64,000 nt of DNA. It comes from Pseudaquabacterium terrae. Its GTDB lineage: Bacteria; Pseudomonadota; Gammaproteobacteria; Burkholderiales; Burkholderiaceae_C. Every line of letters starts with the position of its first letter. Positions within the stretch are counted from its first letter, which is position 1. A model generated the notes under the pieces. It worked only from the letters and a program-made list of their open reading frames with translations. It was not told where the DNA came from and made no database searches. The stretch is from the NCBI RefSeq assembly GCF_013266755.1, contig NZ_JABRWJ010000007.1, positions 492,534-556,533 of the forward strand, read 5' to 3'. Position numbers and translations under genes: made by a program. Shown piece by piece: positions 1 to 9,846 of the stretch.

Positions 1-1
1 G

Positions 2-1405
<1,404 letters not shown>

Positions 1406-1421
1406 ACCCCCACGGCGTGTC

Positions 1422-2156
1422 CTAACACGCCAACTGCACGGCCTGCAGCGGCAGGCCACTGCGCTGGTCGGTCACGACCAGCAGCAGGCGCGCCGGCCGG
1501 CCGCCCTCGCCTTGACGCGGTGCGGCCACGCTCCACTGCTGTGGCGCGGCACCGCGCCAGGCCGGCTGCCGGCCGTACGCGCGCACGACGTGGTCGTGGC
1601 GCAGCATGGCTCCGCGGTTCTCGCCGGCCTTCACCGCGCTGCCGTGGTCGTCCTCGAGCAGCGCCCACCGGGCGGTGAGCGCCTGCGGTGCGCCGGGCAA
1701 CGCGGTGACTTCCACCTGCACGCGCAGCGCATCCTCGCGCTGCAGGCGGATCTGTACCGGCGCCGCCGCCTCCGCTGGCGGCAGCGCGGGCCAGCGTCGC
1801 CAGTCGCGCCCATTGACCAGCACCTGCGGCGTGTAGCTGAAGCGCGCACCGCTGCCCGGGACGACCTGTGCCTGCCGAGCGCTGTGCGCCGGATCGCCGA
1901 AGCGATCCTTCCAGCCCAACGAATCCCAGTAGTCGACATGGAAGGCCGCCGCGAGCACGTCGCTGCGACCCTTCAGCGTCGACAGCCAACGGTCGGCCGG
2001 CGGGCAGGAGTCGCAGCCTTCGGAGGTGTACAGCTCGACCAGGTGGGTCTGCCGGGCACCGGATGACGCTTCGCAGCGCCCGGGCTGCGCGACCGCGGCA
2101 GTCAGCGCCCCGGACAACGCCGCGGCCAACAGGCCATGGTGGAGAGAAATCGTCAT
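1422..2156 (-). CDS. DUF1223 family secreted protein
   Basis: A predicted exported protein of 244 residues. The ATG at 2156 is chosen because it opens a signal peptide (hydrophobic LLAAALSGALTAAVA, then AQ) directly before the conserved segment. The core starts with VELYTSEGCDSCPPADRW, a thioredoxin-like CxxC that is the hallmark of DUF1223, followed by FHVDYWDSLGWKDRF and VLVNGRDWR. An open frame extends further upstream, but that part overlaps the divergent PPC-domain gene region and has no family similarity. The function of DUF1223 is not established; the CxxC suggests a thiol-redox or metal-handling role in the periplasm, which is inference. Confidence 0.85.
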   Translation of the reverse strand: MTISLHHGLLAAALSGALTAAVAQPGRCEASSGARQTHLVELYTSEGCDSCPPADRWLSTLKGRSDVLAAAFHVDYWDSLGWKDRFGDPAHSARQAQVVPGSGARFSYTPQVLVNGRDWRRWPALPPAEAAAPVQIRLQREDALRVQVEVTALPGAPQALTARWALLEDDHGSAVKAGENRGAMLRHDHVVRAYGRQPAWRGAAPQQWSVAAPRQGEGGRPARLLLVVTDQRSGLPLQAVQLAC

Positions 2157-2214
2157 GCCCGTTCGGTCGAGTGAGGATCCACGGACCTTACGCTCGGGGC
2201 GTGAGAATCCGCGC

Positions 2215-2601
2215 ATGGATGTTTTGCCGCTGCGCCTGCCAACCGGCGCCGACCTGCGAATGGCGCTGCAACAGGCGGCGCCTGCGGCGGCCTTCGTGCT
2301 CGCCGGCATCGGCAGCTTGTCGGTGCTGAAGCTGCGGCTCGCCGGCGCCGCCGATCCGACCGAGTGGCAGGGTGACTTCGAGCTGCTGACCTTGTGCGGC
2401 TCGCTGTCACCGGACGGCCCACACCTGCACGCGAGCGTCGCCGACGCCGAGGGCCGCGTCTTCGGCGGCCATGTCGCCGCCGGCTGCATCGTGCGCACGA
2501 CGGCTGAAGTGCTGATCGCCGTCCTGGCGGACTGGCAGTTCAACCGCGCCACCGATCCGGCGACGGGTTACGCCGAGCTGATCACGCAGCGGCTGCGCTG
2601 A
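2215..2601 (+). CDS. PPC/DUF296 domain DNA-binding-like protein
   Basis: A 128-residue protein consisting of a single PPC (DUF296) domain, the fold shared with plant AT-hook proteins. Visible features are LPTGADLRMALQQ near the N terminus, AFVLAGIGSLSVLKLR, FELLTLCGSLSPDGPHLHASVAD and GGHVAAGCIVRTTAEVLI, which are the usual PPC core including the histidines of a possible metal site. The start at 2215 gives exactly a domain-length protein; it diverges from the DUF1223 gene 58 bp away. Bacterial PPC proteins are mostly uncharacterised, so no specific role is claimed. Confidence 0.85.
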   Translation: MDVLPLRLPTGADLRMALQQAAPAAAFVLAGIGSLSVLKLRLAGAADPTEWQGDFELLTLCGSLSPDGPHLHASVADAEGRVFGGHVAAGCIVRTTAEVLIAVLADWQFNRATDPATGYAELITQRLR

Positions 2602-2690
2602 TCGCCCTCCGGCAGCCCCGGCCGCTTGGCGCCGCCGCGCTATGCTTGCCGCCCCCTGGCGATCGTTCGCCGCAGTCCACTTTCCCCCGC

Positions 2691-3146
2691 ATGGCCGGCA
2701 TCCACATCACCGACATCGAATCGGCCATCAACTGGTGGCGCGAGCGCTCGCCCTCGCCCGACGGCATCACCGCCTGCGCACAGGTGCGCGCGCTGGCCGA
2801 GGTCTATGCGCTGATGGTGTACTACCGCGAGCCGCTCGCCGACGAACACTCGATGCCGCCGGCCGCGCGCGAGGCCTGGCTCGGCTGGTACGCGCAGACG
2901 CCCGACGCGCCGTGCATCGCGATCTGCTCGACCGCCCAGGGCGACGCCGTCTGCAAGGGCTGCGGCCGCACCGAGGACGAGGTGCAGCACTGGCCGGTGT
3001 TGAGCCCGGCCGAGAAGCGGCTGGTCTGGCGCCGCATCACGCAGCAGGGCACGGCGTGGCGCTTCAACCGCTATGCCGAGCGCGCCCGCCTCGCCAATGG
3101 CGCCGACCATCCGGCGCCCGACAGCTTCAGCCCGCCGAATAGATGA
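2691..3146 (+). CDS. DUF3717 plus DUF1289 protein
   Basis: A 151-residue protein with two small conserved modules. Residues 3-50 (IHITDIESAINWWRE ... AEVYALMVYYR) match the DUF3717 pattern, and residues about 80-105 (PCIAICSTAQGDAVCKGCGR) match DUF1289, a short cysteine cluster probably binding metal. The ATG at 2691 is chosen because the conserved region starts immediately after it; a start 45 bp upstream is open but adds unconserved residues. An overlapping frame shifted by one base is equally long but shows no family match. Its TGA stop is the first codon of the GC-rich intergenic repeat that follows. Function unknown. Confidence 0.8.
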   Translation: MAGIHITDIESAINWWRERSPSPDGITACAQVRALAEVYALMVYYREPLADEHSMPPAAREAWLGWYAQTPDAPCIAICSTAQGDAVCKGCGRTEDEVQHWPVLSPAEKRLVWRRITQQGTAWRFNRYAERARLANGADHPAPDSFSPPNR

Positions 3147-3244
3147 GCCCCGCCCGGCCGCCTCGGGCCACGAAGAGGCCCCCTTCGGGTCTCGGGGGCT
3201 CGCTCCCGCTTGGCGGGACCGGCCGCAGGCCGTAGGGTGCACCA
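3144..3244 (+). repeat. GC-rich intergenic repeat, copy A
   Basis: The whole gap between the DUF1289 gene and the MATE gene is GC-rich dyad sequence. It opens TGAGCCCCGCCCGGCCGCC, where the TGA is the upstream stop codon, and ends just before the downstream TTG start. The opening matches the copies at 13051-13123 (minus strand) and 47343-47442; the inner part is more divergent. It contains several short inverted repeats such as CGAAGAGGCCCCCTTCG. Confidence 0.6.
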
Positions 3245-4645
3245 TTGACCCCGGCGGGCTTTGCCGCCAGCGTTCGGCGCATCGTGCCGCTCGCCTGGCC
3301 GGTCTTCGTCGGCCAGCTCGCGGTGCTCGGCTTCTCGACCGTCGACACGGTGCTGGTCGCGCGCCACTCGGCAACCGACCTGGCGGCGCTGGCGGTCGGC
3401 TCGGCCGCCTACGTCACGGTGTTCATCGGGCTGATGGGCGTCGTGCTGGCGCTGAGCCCGATCGTCGGCCAGCTCTTCGGCGCACGAAAACTGGCCGAAG
3501 CCGGCGCCCAGCTGCACCAGGCGGTGTGGCTCGCGCTCGGGCTGTCGCTGCTCGGCAGCGCGGTGCTGCTGTTCCCCGCGCCCTTTCTCGCGCTGTCGCA
3601 GGCGAGCCCGGAAGTAGCGTCCAAAGTACGCGGCTACCTGCTGGCGCTGGCTTTCTCGCTGCCGGCGTCGCTGCTGTTCACCGCCTTCCGCGGCTTCAAC
3701 GTCGCGGTGTCGCGGCCGAAGGCGGTGATGGCGCTGCAGCTGGGCGGCCTGGCGCTGAAGATCCCGCTGTCGGCGACGCTGGTGGTCGGCGCGCCCGGGC
3801 TCGGCCTGCCCGCGCTCGGCGTCGAAGGCTGCGGCATCGCCACGCTGGTGGCGATGTGGGCGCAGGCGATCGCCGCCTGGATCCTGCTGCGGCGCGACCC
3901 GTTCTACGCGTCGTTCGGATTGCGCGGCCATGGCCTGGACCGGCCGCACGGGCCGTCGCTGAAGGCGCTGCTGAAGCTCGGCGTGCCGATGGGGCTGTCG
4001 ATCCTGATCGAGGTGACCGGCTTCTCGTTCATGGCGATCTTCATCGCCCGCCTCGGCGAGACGCCGGTGGCCGGGCACCAGATCGCCGCCAACCTGGTCG
4101 CGCTGCTGTTCATGATGCCGCTCGGCTTGTCCAACGCCACCGGCACGCTGGTCGCGCAGCGCATCGGCGCGGCCGATCTGCACGACGCCCGCCGCCTCGG
4201 CTGGCACGGCATGCAGCTGACGCTGCTGGTGGCGCTGGTGATGGGCGGCGGCGTCTACCTGGCACGCGGCGCCGTCGTGCGGCTGTACACCGACAACCCG
4301 ACCGTGATTGCCGCCGCGTTGCCGCTGGTGGCCTGGGTGGCACTGTTCCATGCCGCCGATGCCGTGCAGACGGTCGCCGCCTTCGTGCTGCGCGCCTGGC
4401 GCATCGCGACCGTGCCGCTGGTGATCTATGCGGTCGCGCTGTGGGGCGTCGGCCTCGGCGGTGGCTTCATGCTGGCTTTCGATGACGGTACGCGCTTCCC
4501 CGCAGCATGGCGCGGCGCGCCGGGCTTCTGGATCGCCGCGACCGCCGGCCTGGCGGTCGCCGCCGCGGGCCTGAGCCTGTTCTTGCTGTTCGTGTACCGC
4601 ACCAAGGAGCGCGAAGCGCACACCGCCGTGGCCGCCACCGACTGA
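3245..4645 (+). CDS. MATE family multidrug/toxin exporter (NorM/MdtK type)
   Basis: An inner-membrane cation-coupled drug exporter of 466 residues, the usual length for MATE proteins, with about twelve hydrophobic segments in two halves. Typical features are PLAWPVFVGQLAVLGFSTVDTVLVAR in the first helices, QLFGARK at the end of helix 2, and LKLGVPMGLSILIEVTGFSFMAIFIAR with GETPVAGHQIAANLVALLFMMPLG in the second half. The start is a TTG directly after the intergenic repeat; no ATG is available nearby in frame, so the start is slightly uncertain. It converges with the sensor kinase gene, leaving 1 bp between stop codons. Substrates cannot be read from sequence. Confidence 0.9.
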   Translation: MTPAGFAASVRRIVPLAWPVFVGQLAVLGFSTVDTVLVARHSATDLAALAVGSAAYVTVFIGLMGVVLALSPIVGQLFGARKLAEAGAQLHQAVWLALGLSLLGSAVLLFPAPFLALSQASPEVASKVRGYLLALAFSLPASLLFTAFRGFNVAVSRPKAVMALQLGGLALKIPLSATLVVGAPGLGLPALGVEGCGIATLVAMWAQAIAAWILLRRDPFYASFGLRGHGLDRPHGPSLKALLKLGVPMGLSILIEVTGFSFMAIFIARLGETPVAGHQIAANLVALLFMMPLGLSNATGTLVAQRIGAADLHDARRLGWHGMQLTLLVALVMGGGVYLARGAVVRLYTDNPTVIAAALPLVAWVALFHAADAVQTVAAFVLRAWRIATVPLVIYAVALWGVGLGGGFMLAFDDGTRFPAAWRGAPGFWIAATAGLAVAAAGLSLFLLFVYRTKEREAHTAVAATD

Positions 4646-4646
4646 A

Positions 4647-6158
4647 TCAGACGGCCGGCAACGCGAGCACGAAGCAGCTGCCGCCGCCCTCGCGCGGCTC
4701 GCAGCGCACGCTGCCGCCATGGTGCTCTGCTATCTGGCGCACCAGGCTCAGGCCGAGGCCGACGCCGCCTTCGCGCTCGGCATGGCCGGGCAAGCGGAAG
4801 AACGGCTCGAAGATGCGCTCGCGGTAGGCCGCCGGCACGCCGGGGCCGCGATCGCTGACGCGCGCTTCGGCACCGCCATCCGGGCGACGGAAGATCTCGG
4901 CTTCGACCTCCGCGCCGCCGTAGCGCCGCGCGTTTTCCAGCAGATTGCGCAACGCGCGCCGCAGCAGGCGTTCGCTGCCGCGCACCGTCACCGCCGCGCC
5001 GGCAGCCTGCGCGCCGACGCGAGCGGCCTCCTCCGCGGCCAGGCCGAGCAGCTCGACCGGCTCGCTGCGCTCGATCGCCTCGGCCGTGTCGAGCCGGCTG
5101 GCCAGCAGCACCTCCTCGACCAGCGCGTCGAGCTCGGCGACGTTGGTCTCGATCTCCTTGCGCAGTGCCGGCCGCTGGGGCTCCGCAGCGTCGGTGTACA
5201 GCGCGACCGCCATCTTCAGCCGCGCCAGCGGCGAGCGCAGCTCGTGGCTGGCGTTGGCCAGCAGGTTCTGGTGCGATCGCACCAGCGTTTCGATGCGTTC
5301 GGCCGCGCGGTTGAAGGTGTTGGCGACCGCGGCGACCTCGTCGCTGCCCGAATCGTCGACGCGCTGGGCGAGCCGGCCGGCGCCGAAGGCTTCGACGCCC
5401 TGCTTGAGCGTTTCGAGCCGCCGCGTCAGCCGGCGCACCACCGGGTAGGCGCCCGCGGCGACCGCCAGCAGCAGCAGCACCACCAGCACCACCGGGCCGA
5501 TGGCGGCCGGCAGCCCTTCGCCGGGCAGCAGCAGCGTCGAGGGCAAGCGCAACCCGCCCGCCCCTGGCGCAGCCGCATCATCGTCGCGTGGCGCCGGCGC
5601 GCGCTCGCGCCAGGCGCCCGGTCCGCCTCCGGGACCACCGGGGCCTGCTCCCGCGCCCCCCGGTCCACCGCCGGGCACGGCGCCGAAAGGCCCGCGCGGG
5701 CCCTCCGCCCAGCCGGGCCGCGGGGGGCCTGCCGGCCCGCCGAGCGCCCGGGGACCCTCGCCCTGGAATGCGCGCCGCAACGGGCGCCTGGCGATCCACA
5801 GCGTGCGGCCGTCATCCAGTGCCACCGGCGTCGCCGGCATTGCGCCCTCAGCCTCGCGGCGCAGATAACTCTCCGACGCGCCGATGCGCTGGCCGCGCGC
5901 ATCGTGCAGCGCCATCGGCAGGCGCAGCCGCAGCGACCACTCGCGCAGCGCCTCGGCCTGCGCCGCGGCCGGCGCGTCGGCGGCCGGCAACGACCGCTGC
6001 ACCAGCTCGGCCCAGGCAGCGACGCGCTCGTTGGCTGCCGCCTCGAAGCGCACCCGTTCCTGCGCCAGGTGGCGCTGCCACAGCCAGCCCGAGACCAGCG
6101 CAAACAGCGCCAGCGCCGCGACCACCGTCAGCCAGATGCGCAGATAGAGCGACTTCAC
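4647..6158 (-). CDS. Two-component sensor histidine kinase (CpxA/RstB-like)
   Basis: A membrane sensor kinase of 503 residues with a GTG start 10 bp after the response regulator stop. TM1 is at residues 6-27, TM2 at about 219-241, then HAMP (about 242-295), the HisKA box ASHELRSPLARLK with phospho-accepting His305, the N box LRNLLENARRYG, G1 SDRGPGVP and G2 GVGLGLSLV. The periplasmic part is unusual: about 60 residues (roughly 140-200) are almost pure Gly, Pro, Ala and Arg and look disordered. It is the last gene of the set formed by a Spy-like protein, the regulator and this kinase, so it probably senses envelope or metal stress in a Cpx-like way. The actual signal is unknown. Confidence 0.9.
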   Translation of the reverse strand: MKSLYLRIWLTVVAALALFALVSGWLWQRHLAQERVRFEAAANERVAAWAELVQRSLPAADAPAAAQAEALREWSLRLRLPMALHDARGQRIGASESYLRREAEGAMPATPVALDDGRTLWIARRPLRRAFQGEGPRALGGPAGPPRPGWAEGPRGPFGAVPGGGPGGAGAGPGGPGGGPGAWRERAPAPRDDDAAAPGAGGLRLPSTLLLPGEGLPAAIGPVVLVVLLLLAVAAGAYPVVRRLTRRLETLKQGVEAFGAGRLAQRVDDSGSDEVAAVANTFNRAAERIETLVRSHQNLLANASHELRSPLARLKMAVALYTDAAEPQRPALRKEIETNVAELDALVEEVLLASRLDTAEAIERSEPVELLGLAAEEAARVGAQAAGAAVTVRGSERLLRRALRNLLENARRYGGAEVEAEIFRRPDGGAEARVSDRGPGVPAAYRERIFEPFFRLPGHAEREGGVGLGLSLVRQIAEHHGGSVRCEPREGGGSCFVLALPAV

Positions 6159-6168
6159 GGCGCGCCGA

Positions 6169-6876
6169 TCACTCGTCGGCGTCCTGCTTGCGCGCGAACA
6201 CGTAGCCCGAGCCGCGCACCGTCAGCACGCGCTTCGGGCACTTCGGGTCGTCCTCGATGCAGGCGCGGATGCGCGAGACGTGCACGTCGATGCTGCGATC
6301 GAAGGCCTCGATCGGATGGCCCTTCAGCGCATCCATGATCTGGTCGCGCGAGAGCACGCGGCCGGCGCTCTGCGCCAGCACGCACAGCAGATCGAACTGG
6401 TGGCCGGTGAGGTCGCAGGCCTTGCCTTCGATGCGCGCCTGGCGTGCACCCATGTCGATCTCCAGGCGGCCGAAGCGCAGCAGCTCGTCGCCGGCGGTGT
6501 CCGGCTCGGCACGGCGCAGCAAGGCCTTGATCCGCGCCAGCAGCTCGCGCGGCTCGAAGGGTTTGGGCAGGTAGTCATCGGCGCCGAGCTCGAGGCCGAC
6601 GACGCGGTCGAGCGGCTCGCCGCGCGCGGTCAGCATCAGCAGCGGCAGCCGCTTCAGCCGCGCATCGGCGCGCAGCTCGCGGGTCAGGTCGAGGCCGTCG
6701 CCGTCGGGCAGCATCAGGTCGAGCACCAGCGCGTCGTAGGCTTCGCCGCGCAGCCGCTCGCGGCCGGCAGCCAGCGAACCGGCCGTGTCGACCTGGTAGC
6801 CGTGGCCACGCAGGTAGTCGCCGACCATCGTCGTCAGCCGGGCGTCGTCGTCGATCAGCAGCAGTCGTGCGCTCAT
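6169..6876 (-). CDS. OmpR/PhoB-family response regulator
   Basis: A DNA-binding response regulator of 235 residues. The receiver domain has the acidic pair IDDD at 8-11, phospho-acceptor Asp53 in LVLDLMLPDGDG, Thr in LTARGE and Lys105 in LPKPFEP. The C-terminal winged helix is of the Trans_reg_C type (DLTGHQFDLLCVLAQ ... LSRDQIMDALKG ... VSRIRACIEDDPK ... VRGSGYVF). The ATG at 6876 is preferred over one seven codons upstream because it abuts the conserved core. The pairing with the downstream kinase is clear from 10-bp spacing. A rho-independent terminator lies just 15 bp upstream of the start codon, so expression either escapes it or uses a promoter overlapping it. Confidence 0.93.
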   Translation of the reverse strand: MSARLLLIDDDARLTTMVGDYLRGHGYQVDTAGSLAAGRERLRGEAYDALVLDLMLPDGDGLDLTRELRADARLKRLPLLMLTARGEPLDRVVGLELGADDYLPKPFEPRELLARIKALLRRAEPDTAGDELLRFGRLEIDMGARQARIEGKACDLTGHQFDLLCVLAQSAGRVLSRDQIMDALKGHPIEAFDRSIDVHVSRIRACIEDDPKCPKRVLTVRGSGYVFARKQDADE

Positions 6877-6890
6877 GGGGCCATTATTCA

Positions 6891-6920
6891 AAAACAAAAA
6901 CGCCCCGGCGCACGGGGCGC
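6891..6920 (-). terminator. Rho-independent terminator after the Spy/CpxP-like gene
   Basis: On the minus strand a stem GGGGCG / CGCCCC type hairpin (6901-6920) is followed by TTTTTGTTTT. It sits between the Spy-like gene and the response regulator gene and would partly uncouple them. Confidence 0.8.
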
Positions 6921-6984
6921 CGGAGCGAAACTCCTGGGAGGAAGGAAATCAGTGCGCATCGGCCGTAGGGCCGGCTCGACCAAA

Positions 6985-7497
6985 CTAGCTGCGCTTCGGC
7001 GCGCCACCCGACTCGCGCTCGCGGTGATGGCGCTCCATCATGTCGCGCCGCTTGCCCATCTGCTCGGCGAGCTTCACGCGCTGCTCCGGCGTCAGCACGG
7101 CCGACGCATCGATCATCGCCTGCAGCATGCGCTTGCTGGCGGCTTCGTGCAGCACCGCCTGCTTCTGGCGCAGCGCTTCGGCGGCGCGGGCGTCGACGGT
7201 CGTCGCGGTGAAGACCTGCACCCACTGCGCGCGCAGGTCGCCGGCGGCGGCCCGCTGCTGGTGCACTTCGTCGCGCGCGGCCTTGAAGATCTCGTGCACG
7301 CGCGCCTGCTGTTCGGCGCTGGCGCCGATCGACTGCAACAGTCGACCGGACATCATCATCGAGCCATGGTGTCCCCCACCGTGGTGGCCGCCCCCCGGCA
7401 TGGCCTGCGCGAGCTGCGCGGCGCCGCCGGCCAGCGCCAGCACCAACATGCCGGCTGCCAGGGCCCAGGGGCCTTTCGAGCGCATCGTCGTGATCAT
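6985..7497 (-). CDS. Spy/CpxP-like periplasmic protein (LTxxQ motif), His/Met-rich N terminus
   Basis: A 170-residue exported protein: signal peptide (WALAAGMLVLALAGGAAQLAQA), then a short His/Met-rich stretch (PGGGHHGGGHHGSMMM) and an all-alpha region with the repeated LTxxQ-like motifs GASAEQQARVHEIF and LTPEQRVKLAEQM. This is the pattern of Spy/CpxP periplasmic chaperones that dampen two-component sensors. It is the first gene upstream of the regulator-kinase pair on the same strand, as cpxP relates to cpxRA. The His/Met cluster hints at metal (Cu, Ni or Zn) binding, which is inference. A start four codons downstream is also possible. Confidence 0.8.
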   Translation of the reverse strand: MITTMRSKGPWALAAGMLVLALAGGAAQLAQAMPGGGHHGGGHHGSMMMSGRLLQSIGASAEQQARVHEIFKAARDEVHQQRAAAGDLRAQWVQVFTATTVDARAAEALRQKQAVLHEAASKRMLQAMIDASAVLTPEQRVKLAEQMGKRRDMMERHHRERESGGAPKRS

Positions 7498-7612
7498 TGC
7501 GGCTTACCTCATCGAATCAGGTTGCGATGAAGTCATTCTGGGCAGGCGACTTATCGGCCCCTCATCCGGGGGGTAAAGATCTGCAAAGGGGTACGGTCGG
7601 GGGGCTGGCCGC

Positions 7613-8503
7613 TCAGCCGCCGGCGGCTTCGACACGCACCAGCCGGCGCCGCAAGGCGTAGTTCGCGTTTTCGCAGCGCAGTTCCAGCCGCAGCAGCACG
7701 CCGCTGCGCCGGTCGACGGACATCACGCCATCCAGCCTCGTGCTGCCACCGGCGCCGGCCGGCGCATCGCCGAACAGCTCGATCACCGCGACGTCGAAAT
7801 CGCGGCCGCCGATCTGCTGCGGCCCGATCGCCACCACCTGGCCGCGCACGCGCGCGGTGCCGGGCGATGCGTCTGCGGCCGCGAGCTCGCCGGCGAGGAC
7901 CTGGCCGAGCTCGAGCTCGCGCCGCAGCAATCGTTGCCACCCGATCAGCTGCGAACGCTGCGGCAAGCTCACCGCCTGGCCATCGAGATCGACTGAGAAT
8001 TCGGGCGGGTCGCTGCGCAGCGAAGCGACGCGCATGCCGAGCTCGTGCGGCAGCCCGCGATGGCCGGCGCGGTGCTCGTAGACCAGGCGATCACCGAGTG
8101 CCACCGGCAGCGCGCCAGCACCCTCGGAGGCCGACGCGGCGGTCAGGGTGGTGTCGCAGCGACGCCGAGCGGCGGCGACCTGCATCGCCTCGAAGCGGCC
8201 CTTCAGCTCGGCGAGTTCCACCGCCTCCATGCCATCGGGTCGCATCGCCAGCAGCGCCGGCCAGAACACGGTGACGCCGAGGCCGAGCGCGATCATGTTG
8301 TGGCCGACACGCGCATCGACCGCATAGGCCACGTCGGCTGCGCGCTGTTGCACGCTGTCGATCTCACCGAACAGCCGGTCGCAGTTCCAGCTTGTATAGG
8401 CAGCCGGATCCCCGGGTTTGGCGCGCACGTCGACCGAGCGCGTGGCGCAGCCGCTGGCCAGCGCCAGGACGCCGATCGCCAGCCAGGGTCCGACGGAATG
8501 CAT
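7613..8503 (-). CDS. Hypothetical lipoprotein
   Basis: A 296-residue protein I do not recognise. The ATG at 8503 opens a lipoprotein signal with lipobox LASGC, so the mature protein is probably anchored to the membrane at that cysteine. A short hydrophobic segment (MIALGLGVTVFWPALLAM) lies about 70 residues in. The second half has beta-rich character (LVYEHRAGHRGLPHELGMRVASL ... VDLDGQAVSLP ... LELGQVLAGELAA). It stands alone, downstream of the BON protein gene on the same strand. No motif indicates a catalytic role. Confidence 0.65.
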   Translation of the reverse strand: MHSVGPWLAIGVLALASGCATRSVDVRAKPGDPAAYTSWNCDRLFGEIDSVQQRAADVAYAVDARVGHNMIALGLGVTVFWPALLAMRPDGMEAVELAELKGRFEAMQVAAARRRCDTTLTAASASEGAGALPVALGDRLVYEHRAGHRGLPHELGMRVASLRSDPPEFSVDLDGQAVSLPQRSQLIGWQRLLRRELELGQVLAGELAAADASPGTARVRGQVVAIGPQQIGGRDFDVAVIELFGDAPAGAGGSTRLDGVMSVDRRSGVLLRLELRCENANYALRRRLVRVEAAGG

Positions 8504-8560
8504 GGCCGGCGATTGTGCCTGCAGCAACGCCCGCGGCGCCAGTGCGGTGATCGCCGGGGT

Positions 8561-9142
8561 TCAGCGCTGCGCCTGGGGCGGGGCCTGGGTCGGCTGAGCC
8601 TGCGCCGTCTGCGCCGTCTGCGCCGTCGGCAGCGCGAGTTCGTTGCGCACGTCGACGACGCCTTGCGGCGCCCGGGCCAGCACGGTCGCACGATCACGCG
8701 CTTCGATGGTCGGCGCCGGTCCGCGCAGCGTCACGATGCCCTCGCGCGTGTCGACCTCGATCTTCAGTGCGCTCAGCGCCGGGTCGGCGGCCAGGGCAGT
8801 CTTCACGCTGGCCGTGATGCCGACATCGCCGACCGCACCGGCCGCACGGGCCACCGACTGCGAGCCGCGCTCGACGACGCCGTCGGCCGAACGCCGCACC
8901 TCGTCGCCCAGGCCGCGCACGGCGTTCTCGCCGCGTTCGACCGTGGCATCGATGCGCTCTCCGAGCGTCGCGCTCTCGTAGTAGTCGGAGACCGCCAGGC
9001 CGGCGATCACCGCACCGACGGCAGCCGGGATCAGCCAGGCGAACCAGCGGATGCGACGGCGCGGCGGTGGTGCGACACGGGTCGGCTTCGGCGGAGGTTG
9101 CGTCGCGACAGCCGATTCCAGCGGAGTGCGATGGGTCATCAT
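8561..9142 (-). CDS. BON-domain protein with one membrane segment
   Basis: A 193-residue protein: proline-rich N terminus, one transmembrane helix (WFAWLIPAAVGAVIAGLAV, about residues 33-51), a helical linker and a BON domain (ITASVKTALAADPALSALKIEVDTREG, then VTLRGPAPTIEARDRATVLARAPQGVVDVRNEL). BON domains are thought to bind membranes or hydrophobic ligands in the periplasm; OsmY and Kbp are characterised examples. The C-terminal tail is a low-complexity TAQ/QA stretch encoded by three tandem copies of a 9-bp unit near 8601-8630. Two adjacent ATGs (9142 and 9139) could serve as start. Confidence 0.75.
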   Translation of the reverse strand: MMTHRTPLESAVATQPPPKPTRVAPPPRRRIRWFAWLIPAAVGAVIAGLAVSDYYESATLGERIDATVERGENAVRGLGDEVRRSADGVVERGSQSVARAAGAVGDVGITASVKTALAADPALSALKIEVDTREGIVTLRGPAPTIEARDRATVLARAPQGVVDVRNELALPTAQTAQTAQAQPTQAPPQAQR

Positions 9143-9212
9143 GGCCCCAAGCCTAGAGCTCGCCCCCCTTCGCGCCTGTCGGCGGCCCGGCGGTTTTGCT
9201 GTCCGTACAGTC

Positions 9213-9806
9213 CTACGACGCGCCGACCCGGTCGGACTCGCGCAGGAAATCGGACAGGTGCGCCTCGCCCACCTGAAGCTTGTCACCCGCGCGGTAGTCC
9301 GACGGGCTGACATCGAAGGGCAGCGTGCGTTCGGCCGGATGGGCGCCGCGGCGGTCGAGCTCGTTCGAGATCTGCTGCTGCAACTGCAGCAGCGCCGGGT
9401 GCGCCATCGTGTTCAAGCCGTCGAGCTGGACCATGATCTTCTGCAGCACCGGTGCCGGCGTCGCGACGATCGCCTGAGCACCCTGGCGCCCGAGCGCCGA
9501 TTCCAGGTAGCGCAGATGCGGCAGCGCATGCCGCGAATCGGGTCGCGCGTCGAGCAGCGTCTTCAGCGCGGCGCGCTGCACGACAGCCCCGGCATCGGTC
9601 GGCGGGCCGGCCGTCGCGGCTGTCGGCTCGGGTGCCGCGACAACCGGCGCGGCGCGGCGCTCTTCGAGGCTCAGGCGCAGCGCGCCGCCATCGCGCGCGA
9701 GGCGCACATGGCCGAACAGCAGCTTGCGCACCAGGCCGACCAGGCCGCCGCGCGGCTTCTTCGCGGGAAGGGGGGCGGATTCGGGGGGCGTGTGGCGGGT
9801 GGACAT
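9213..9806 (-). CDS. Hypothetical protein
   Basis: A 197-residue protein without a recognised family. It has a basic N-terminal part (PAKKPRGGLVGLVRKLLFG), a Pro/Ala-rich linker, then a helical region (VQRAALKTLLDARPDSRHALPHLRYLE and LQKIMVQLDGLNTMAHPALLQLQQQ) that suggests a small all-alpha domain. No signal peptide or membrane segment is evident, so it is probably cytoplasmic. The ATG at 9806 is chosen because upstream residues in frame overlap the GNAT gene's downstream region. Coding is supported by strong GC3 bias and the helical pattern. Confidence 0.55.
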   Translation of the reverse strand: MSTRHTPPESAPLPAKKPRGGLVGLVRKLLFGHVRLARDGGALRLSLEERRAAPVVAAPEPTAATAGPPTDAGAVVQRAALKTLLDARPDSRHALPHLRYLESALGRQGAQAIVATPAPVLQKIMVQLDGLNTMAHPALLQLQQQISNELDRRGAHPAERTLPFDVSPSDYRAGDKLQVGEAHLSDFLRESDRVGAS

Positions 9807-9846
9807 CTCGAAGCACAAGGCAGTACGCCTTAGGGATATCGGTTGT

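Noticed and set aside
8601..8630. Short tandem repeat as a CRISPR remnant
   Set aside because: It is a 9-bp unit repeated three times inside a coding region (TAQ codons), without spacers or palindromic repeats.
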